Below, piece after piece: positions 59,175-64,000 of a stretch of 64,000 nt of DNA. Both the position numbers and the translations under genes were made by a program. The number at the start of each line of letters is the position of its first letter. Within the stretch, counting starts at the first letter, position 1. The DNA comes from Artemisia argyi (Eukaryota > Streptophyta > Magnoliopsida > Asterales > Asteraceae), in contig CM060696.1 of NCBI GenBank assembly GCA_030686995.1, forward strand, positions 117,911,449-117,975,448, in the 5' to 3' direction. Under the pieces are notes generated by a model that saw only the letters and a list, made by a program, of their open reading frames with translations, was not told where the DNA came from and ran no database searches.

Positions 59175-60007
59175 CTATAAATCACTTCTTTTCACTGTTG
59201 CGAAAAAGTGCGTTTATTTTATACTCTCATGTCTGCAGGCGGGAAGAGAAAATGAATTAAAGAAGTGCGTTTGTTTTTTCCTCTTCAATTATTTTTTTAT
59301 CTGATAATCACTTTTTGTATCTCAAAAGACTTCAAATTCGCCTTTTCTCATGCAGACATGGTTTTGCAAATAAGACATAAAACGTCAGAAAAACAAACTC
59401 AGCCTAAGTGGATCATGAAAATAACATGAAAAAGGAAAGAATAAAGTTTGAAATTTACTTGAGCTATTATAAGTGATGAATCTCCCTTGTAAATCTTGCA
59501 ATTTCTCTTGGACCAACTACCTTTGATCATGAAATCGCAAGCATTCTTTTTTGTTTCCTTGTTTTCTAAGAAGACATGCACATTAGTCTTCGACTGTATC
59601 ACTTTTGCTGTTTTTGTGCTGAATATCATATCTGATTTTGCTGTACTGTCACCCTTATACACCTTCCATCGCTTATGTTCGGTCATCAACTGGAGTACAA
59701 AATAAATGAAATATGATCACATTACATGCAAGACTATAATAAAAAAATTAGAGAAAAAAAAATCAAAAATCACCTTCTCTTGGAGCATAACGATGGGTCT
59801 ATCATCAGCATGAAGGAGCAACCGTTGTTGATGTAAGTATGTATTGCATGGTTTAACTTTGAATATTATTTTATGGTTAGTATCTGTGACTACAATATTA
59901 CCTCTTGAATTTGTATCAACTATAATTTCAAGTGGATTTGGTTCCATAAATTGTGACCCTATCACACAAACGGGAACAGATGTAGTTTCATCGTTAGGTT
60001 GAGCCAT
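58843..60007 (-). CDS. LURP-one-related protein (tubby C-terminal-like fold), 3 exons
   Basis: Exons on the minus strand: 60007-59774, 59689-59459 and 59037-58843, all joined in phase 0 (GT-AG), giving 219 aa. The start is the first ATG in the frame that gives a MAQPNDETTS beginning. An open extension upstream lacks homology. Family phrases include VCVIGSQFMEP, a NIVVTDTNHKIIFKV strand, LMTEHKRWKVYKGD, and DDKFMLEVFANVDYAFVVAL near the C-terminus. LURP-one-related proteins have a tubby-like barrel. Some act in plant defence responses, but the role of most members is unknown. Length fits the family (about 200-220 aa). Intron 2 holds a 31-T tract. No lesion is seen. Confidence 0.85.
59144..59174. 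repeat. Poly-T tract (31 T) in intron 2 of the LURP-one-related gene
   Basis: Uninterrupted T run between exons 2 and 3. Confidence 0.85.
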
Positions 60008-60660
60008 CAACCTCACACACATAAAGATATTGTGTTGGTTGTCAAATTTGAATACGAGTTTGAGAAACTTTTTTACTATATATAAGATGCCATTATTGAC
60101 TGAGTATAGTGTTGGGAGGTTTGTCAAGCCAATACTAATTTTTTTATGTAGCAATTGTTGACAAAGTTAACCTTAGAGTCTTAGATTAACTAAAAGTGAG
60201 AAGTTAAGAATTATTTTAATTATTTGACTATGTTGTGTTCACATGTATTCGCTTTAAAGGTTAACGATTTGAAAATATATATTACTTGTCAATTTTTGTT
60301 GTTCCATGTAATATTTTTCTTTTTGCTATTAAAACACAAATTGGAAAGGAGAGTAAGGGAGTGAAAATTATTTTGTTTGTTTGTGTGAAACTTTCACCCC
60401 AAAATTAGAATGAAAGTTGAGATAACAATAATAACCACAAAATAAATAAGAGTTATTAACAAAAATTACCTTGATTGCAATGACCAGATCATTGTGCTTT
60501 TTATTTCTAAAGGCATAGTGGTAATTCTATAAAATCAATTATATAAAAATGTGACACACAAACATCCACGCTTTTACTTTATTTCTTTATTTTTCAAAAC
60601 TAGAGAAACCAAATAATATACAAGATTCTTTCTTTTACTTCCCCTCATCTTTACATTTAT
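60008..60660. other. Upstream region of the LURP-one-related gene
   Basis: AT-rich, no coding frame. It is the likely promoter side of the minus-strand gene. Element D is inserted at its far end. Confidence 0.45.
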
Positions 60661-60936
60661 TGTTAGAAATGAAGCTGAGCGATATTTACGTGAATTGGAG
60701 TAGACAACTAGAATGCATAAAGTGCAGGGACTACTAATGTAATATTGTAAAAGTTGTCTTTTGTAAGGCCTATAAATACCCCTCCAGGCTTCACTTGAGG
60801 GGTGTGGGTTTGCAACATAATTTATAATAAGAAAAATATCTTTGTTTCATCTCACCTTCTCTCTACTTTCTCTCTCTAGAAACATGGCTTATTTTGATCA
60901 ACCTCGTCCTCCAGAAGGTGATTCTTGGGTTCTACA
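60661..60936 (+). repeat. 5' LTR of element D
   Basis: TGTTAGAAATG...GGTTCTACA. A TATA box (TATAAATA) lies at 60771-60778. An ATG at 60884 lies within the LTR. Confidence 0.9.
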
Positions 60937-61003
60937 ATTGGCATCAGAGCTAACCGGGGGCGAATCGTGGTGTTTTGTGGTGAAAAATCGTGTTTTTGGG
61001 TGA
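60884..61003 (+). CDS. Short open frame starting in the LTR of element D (39 aa, unknown)
   Basis: It begins MAYFDQPRPPEGDSWVLQ in the LTR and runs across the PBS into the internal region, then stops at 61001-61003. I recognise no family. It may be a remnant of a gag-like N-terminus, since some retroelements begin coding within the 5' LTR. The same ATG is present in the 3' LTR. Functional status is unknown. Confidence 0.3.
   Translation: MAYFDQPRPPEGDSWVLQLASELTGGESWCFVVKNRVFG
60939..60950 (+). other. Primer binding site of element D
   Basis: TGGCATCAGAGC matches the initiator Met tRNA PBS except for one C in place of T. Confidence 0.8.
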
Positions 61004-61037
61004 ATAAAAACGGATCTGGTACTGTTCATCGAAAGCT

Positions 61038-61371
61038 TATCGAGTTTGAAATTTTTTTTTTCGAGTTAGATTTTTTTTTTTATCGAGTTAGCATGTTTTT
61101 ATCGAGTTAGGATCCTGAGTTTCAGAGCTTATCGAGTTTGGTGTCTGGGTATCGAGTTTGGAGATCTGCTTATCGAGTTTGAGATATGCTTATCGAGTTT
61201 GAGATCATGTTATCGAGTTAGATGTGTTTTGCCGAGTTAGGCATGGCTCAACCTTATCGTTTTATCGAGTAAGGATATTATCGAGTTAGGGACAAACGAA
61301 ACTCTGCCAAAATTTCATTGGACTTATCGAGTTAAGGGGCATTACCGAGTTAGGGGATTTATCGAGTTAGG
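61038..61371. repeat. Dispersed TATCGAGTTWG repeat array in element D
   Basis: About 15 copies of (T)ATCGAGTT followed by AG or TG occur at irregular 15-45 nt spacing, with variants such as GCCGAGTTAGG. The array lies just after the PBS. Confidence 0.75.
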
Positions 61372-62643
61372 ATCCAAGCATTGTATTTCTTAGTGATTTC
61401 CAAATTTTGAGGGAGAAAATTTTCCAATTATATTTTTGGAGGGAAAATCCGAAATCACTACGAATCATCGAGATTGAATGTCAAGCTTCACCAAAAACAC
61501 ACCACGAATTGCTTAAAAGATCCTGATCAAGATTCACCAATGATCAATGGCTAAATTTTGAACGTTATCAAAAGGTGACTACGGGGATAATTTGTTTATT
61601 ACTTATTTGAGCTTGAAGTGACGTTTCACGGGTGCGTGTACTTAGTATCTCAAGGTCTAGGGGTTGGTTGGATGAAAGACTTTTGGAGATCCTTGTTTGA
61701 GCATTCATGGGATAGAGATTAAGACTTGGACATCTAGCTATGTGTGAGATCTATAAACGCATAAGTTGGTTCTTAATGCTCACAATAGCTATCACTTTAA
61801 GGAGTTACGTTGTAGTGCTCAGTGTCACACAAGGTTGTGGATTGTTCAAGAGACGGATATACAATAAAGGATGGATGGTTGGGTATATGCCACTACCTAT
61901 ATTGTAAGGAGTTACGTTGTTGTGCTCATATAGGTTCTTAATCAGGATAGTACAAGCATAAGTCACAAGTCTGGGGAATTTTACTTCACACTCAAGTTTG
62001 TCATATTGGGTTGTCTCCACACGTGGTCACTTACTATTAGCCAATGGAAGTGAAAAGAGGTTGATCTGAGATGAACTGTAGAGAGAATAGTTATTGCCAT
62101 TTCACTCATGGGGTATTGATTTGTATGTTGCTTCCAGTTGATATGTTTATGTACACATATTTATGATGATTCCGAGAGTTCGTCATCATCCAGGAGGGAG
62201 AAATGTGTACATCGGGGCTTTTATTGAAGAACTGGAAGCATTCTAAGTGAGTTGAAGATGACAATATGATGCTCCCCAAACAAACCTGTGAAGAAGTTAC
62301 ATACTATCAGTCTAAGATTCATTTTCCGCTGTGCATGAGACTGAAGATTATATGGGCAGAATTCAAAGATACTTCTTCAACAAGCATCAAGGTTATATCA
62401 AACGGGTTGTCTATTTGGGAGGGAGCATGTAAAAGAAAATGGTTACTAATTGGGAGGGAGTAATAACCCAATTAGATTAGCAAGTGATTCGTCTACAAGT
62501 AAACAAAGACTGCTGGGGATATTTATGAAGAAAAAGAGCTATGAAGTCCTCCTCAGCATTATTGCGCTTACTTTGATTGTTTTTATTTTACTTGTTAGGA
62601 ATCATTGTAACCAATTCACGTATATCTCCAGCTGGAGGGAGAT
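61372..62643 (+). other. Rest of the internal region of element D
   Basis: No pol frames. The phrase AAGGAGTTACGTTGT recurs at 61799 and 61909, a small diverged duplication. A frame near 62546-62600 encodes a hydrophobic stretch, but no family is recognised. The purine tract CTGGAGGGAGATTG leads to the 3' LTR. Confidence 0.55.
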
Positions 62644-62919
62644 TGTTAGAAATGAAGCTGAGCGATATTTACGTGAATTGGAGTAGACAACTAGAATGCA
62701 TAAAGTGCAGGGACTACTAATGTAATATTGTAAAAGTTGTCTTTTGTAAGGCCTATAAATACCCCTCAAGGCTTCACTTGAGGGGTGTGGGTTTGCAACA
62801 TAATTTATAATAAGAAAAATATCTTTGTTTCATCTCACCTTCTCTCTACTTTCTCTTTCTAGAAACATGGCTTATTTTGATCAACCTCGTCCTCCAGAAG
62901 GTGATTCTTGGGTTCTACA
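62644..62919 (+). repeat. 3' LTR of element D
   Basis: It matches the 5' LTR at an offset of 1983 bp with about two substitutions. Confidence 0.9.
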
Positions 62920-63641
62920 TTTATTTACTTTCATTTCATTTCCTCTCTAAAAAAAAAATTCGAGAACAGAGTGTTATACCAACTTGACGGAAATCAATTC
63001 CATGGCCTTTTACCTATCTTTGAGACCTCTTTGCTTACACACCTTCCTTTCCTAAATCCACTGCAAGTAATTTCCATGACAAACGAAAATGTAAATGATT
63101 TGAGTATTTTTAACCAACCCTGCCACATTAACTTTTTAACATACATCAATTGTCAACCCAAGTAAAATACCAATCTCATCAAAAATAGACCAGCACTTTT
63201 TCCACTAAGCATATAATCCATATATATGGAGTATTGCATCATTGGACCTTAACTAGCTCTGTTATAAACAGTATAGTTCAAGTAGCCCATATATGAGTAG
63301 CCGATGGGCTAAGGACATTCCAATTTGATATTCTGCTGTAAACAATGACTAAAGAAAAGGAACGCAAACTCACATTCAATTATCGAAGCATTAAAATTCG
63401 TATCAGTTTCTATATATTCATATAGGAATTTAAATATTACATCTTAAAAGAACATGCTATGGTTTGATTTCTTGAATGAACATGTTAGGAAAATTAGTAT
63501 CTTAAATCTTCTATCTGTGTGGGTACCTGACTATCCTCTGAATTTTTATTGTAGGCCAGTTTTAGTATGTATTATGTAGCATGCTGGAAAAGATAATTAT
63601 GTCCTTGTTGTTGATATTATTAGCTTTTTTTGAGATTAAAG
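62920..63641. other. Anonymous AT-rich DNA
   Basis: No supported gene. Reading frames are short and lack family features. Confidence 0.45.
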
Positions 63642-63849
63642 CAGAGACGGACCTACATGGGAGCCGGGCGTGTCACGGGCCACACCTCATTTTAAGTCAC
63701 GAAGTGTAAATTTTTTATAAAATGTGTCATTTTTTGACACGTGCAACCTCCAATTTTTCTCATAAATTCTTCATCGGGCAACTTTAGTACTTATAATCAT
63801 TAAATAAAAATTGTGCAACACCCTCTGAAAAATTATGGGTCCGTCTCTA
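63642..63849. mobile_element. Short TIR element, about 208 bp
   Basis: The inverted ends are CAGAGACGGACCTA at the left and TAGAGACGGACCCA as the reverse complement of the right. A possible TAAAG direct repeat (63637-63641 and 63848-63852) fits only with slightly different ends, so the superfamily is unclear. Subterminal CGTGTCACGGG and TGACACGTG add minor symmetry. Confidence 0.55.
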
Positions 63850-64000
63850 AAGTTGTTTTAATTTCTATATTCATGGTGGTAGTAGCTATTAACAAAGTGG
63901 TCAGTATGTAGAGCAAGGGAATCAGACCTTAGTAAATGACGCAAGGTAAGTATAAACATATCAAAAATGATAGATGGGCCTAATAAATAGGCCTTAATAA

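Larger units (their letters stand above)
60661..62919 (+). mobile_element. Small non-autonomous LTR retrotransposon D, complete
   Basis: Two 276-bp LTRs (60661-60936 and 62644-62919) lie in direct orientation. The 5-bp target duplications TTTAT (60656-60660 and 62920-62924) are exact. A Met-tRNA-type PBS follows the 5' LTR and a purine-rich GGAGGGAGA tract precedes the 3' LTR. The 1707-bp inside shows no gag or pol. The LTRs differ at only about two positions, so insertion is fairly recent. Confidence 0.9.

Noticed and set aside
59717..60154. Longer N-terminal extension of the LURP-one-related exon 1
   Set aside because: The open extension upstream of 60007 has no family similarity; the family start pattern fits the ATG at 60007.

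Overview
This is nuclear DNA of a flowering plant, almost certainly a eudicot. It has long intron-rich genes with GT-AG introns, Ty3-type LTR retrotransposons, a Helitron, several MITE families, and host genes (MSH3, a complex I subunit, a LURP-one-related protein) that look plant-like. The style of the repeats suggests a composite (Asteraceae), but that is an impression, not a result.

Layout. 1-6509: right part of a non-autonomous LTR retrotransposon on the minus strand (element A), with 3.27-kb LTRs around only 667 bp of internal DNA. 6510-23519: a large Helitron whose 3' end is resolved (hairpin plus CTAG before T) and whose 5' end is not. It carries an RPA70-like gene, a small acidic nuclear-protein gene, a minus-strand three-domain B3 gene, and a 16-exon Rep/helicase gene with an N-terminal AT-hook array. 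23824-25687: two Tourist-like TIR elements side by side sharing one TTA. 25869-34251: MSH3 in 12 exons (1087 aa), convergent with 35384-38772, a two-exon minus-strand NDUFB4 (B15)-like subunit whose 3.1-kb intron holds MITEs. 38986-39244: a MULE-type MITE. 39687-50954: a gag-only LTR retrotransposon (element B, 3409-bp LTRs). 50955-54978: a decayed minus-strand Ty3 element (element C) holding protease and RT relics, split by a hAT element and a TIR element. 54979-58842: anonymous DNA with a 243-bp tandem duplication, a second MULE MITE and a CACTA MITE. 58843-60007: a LURP-one-related gene (minus strand, 3 exons). 60661-62919: a small LTR element (element D) with 276-bp LTRs and a TTTAT target duplication. 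63642-63849: a short TIR element.

How parts fit together. MSH3 (mismatch repair), the complex I subunit and the LURP-one-related gene are unrelated host genes. Within the Helitron, the RPA-like protein (single-strand DNA binding) and the Rep/helicase fit one rolling-circle transposition function. The acidic protein and the B3 protein are unexplained passengers or accessory factors. The most unusual feature is the Helitron N-terminal exon array: short, symmetric phase-1 exons that encode AT-hooks and have been duplicated as blocks, one of which now has a frameshift. Exon borders are my own readings from reading frames and GT-AG sites; no transcript evidence was available.
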